NCBI GenBank assembly: GCA_964577295.1 | Contig: CAZNYN010000075.1 | Coordinates: 1-5,588, forward strand | DNA length: 5,588 nt | From: CAZNYN01 sp964577295 | GTDB lineage: Bacteria; Synergistota; Synergistia; Synergistales; Synergistaceae | Direction of reading: 5' to 3' | Shown: positions 5,399-5,588 of the stretch, in pieces | How positions within the stretch are numbered: the stretch's first letter is position 1 | How the letters are laid out: each line of letters begins with the position of its first letter | Notes under the pieces: model-generated | What the model saw: only the letters and a program-made list of their open reading frames with translations | Database searches by the model: none | What the model was told of the DNA's origin: nothing | Translations under genes and position numbers: made by a program

Positions 5399-5588
5399 AC
5401 AGACGAGAGGGCACATAAATTTTTTGAAGGTGGAGGGGCGGACGGGTCTTTGGGTCTTGGTGCCGTGCATTTTTTATTTTCTTTAAAACAGTTTTTTGTA
5501 ACTTTCACGTCCGACGCCGCTATAATTCCCCCGAACCGCTCTGCCAATCTGCGCAAGCCTTACTTTGTATATCTTTACGCCCTCTCGC
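5399..5588. other. Right-end stretch with no convincing gene
   Basis: Nothing here reads as a clear gene. Leftward, one frame is open from a TTG at 5554-5556 to a stop at 5383-5385 (57 codons, proline- and lysine-rich, no ribosome site), and another is open from the right edge to a TAA at 5483-5485 (about 34 codons), which could be the tail of a gene outside. G-rich DNA at 5430-5460 contains GGGTCTTT/GGGTCTTG in tandem (5444-5459). I cannot tell whether this is plain spacer, a dispersed repeat, or a gene end. Confidence 0.4.
5496..5526 (+). promoter_or_regulatory. Candidate rightward promoter leaving the window
   Basis: A perfect TATAAT at 5521-5526 is preceded by TTGTAA (5496-5501), four of six matching the -35 consensus, though the 19-base spacer is long. 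The bases after the -10 are TCCCCCG, a GC-rich discriminator of the kind seen at growth-rate-controlled promoters. It would drive something to the right of the window. Judged by consensus only. Confidence 0.3.

Noticed and set aside
5535..5557. tRNA-like stretch on the - strand (ATTGGCAGAGCGGTT resembles a D-arm)
   Set aside because: No acceptor stem, anticodon arm or T-arm can be placed around it.

Overview
The window looks like ordinary chromosome from an anaerobic, probably Gram-negative-type bacterium of medium G+C. The amidohydrolase and adenine deaminase genes, the class III-type prepilin, and the general look of the proteins would fit a member of the Synergistota (Synergistes or Cloacibacillus relatives). 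That is an impression from the proteins, not a test, and I hold it at low to moderate confidence.

Left part (1-931): a leftward pair. A secreted protein of unknown function (57-770) is followed four bases later by the start of a gene that runs off the left edge. Its first 17 residues carry the DSHVH metal-site signature of the amidohydrolase superfamily, so the two genes are very likely one operon. A 161-base gap with promoter-like sequence separates this pair from the divergent gene to the right.

Middle (932-3530): a rightward YczE/YitT-like membrane protein gene and a leftward adenine deaminase gene (ade) converge on one compact bidirectional terminator at 1642-1680. Adenine deaminase turns adenine into hypoxanthine plus ammonia, for purine salvage or catabolism. 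Its leader holds a candidate promoter, a hairpin at the predicted 5' end, and a strong ribosome site that points to a TTG start three codons inside the GTG.

Right part (3531-5588): leftward genes for an orphan type IV pilin-like protein and a small unknown protein of 94 residues whose start is a GTG with a textbook ribosome site. Across a divergent gap with a palindrome lies a rightward decayed gene (4803-5398) with a frameshift, an in-frame stop and a lost 3' end. DNA from about 4250 to 5400 is visibly richer in A+T than ade, which fits accessory DNA in decay. The last 190 bases hold no convincing gene but do contain a perfect TATAAT box and a short G-rich tandem repeat.

I see no CRISPR array, rRNA, tRNA, insertion sequence or obvious new system. 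The most rewarding items are the decayed gene with its small divergent neighbour, the amidohydrolase start hidden at the left edge, and the unexplained right end.
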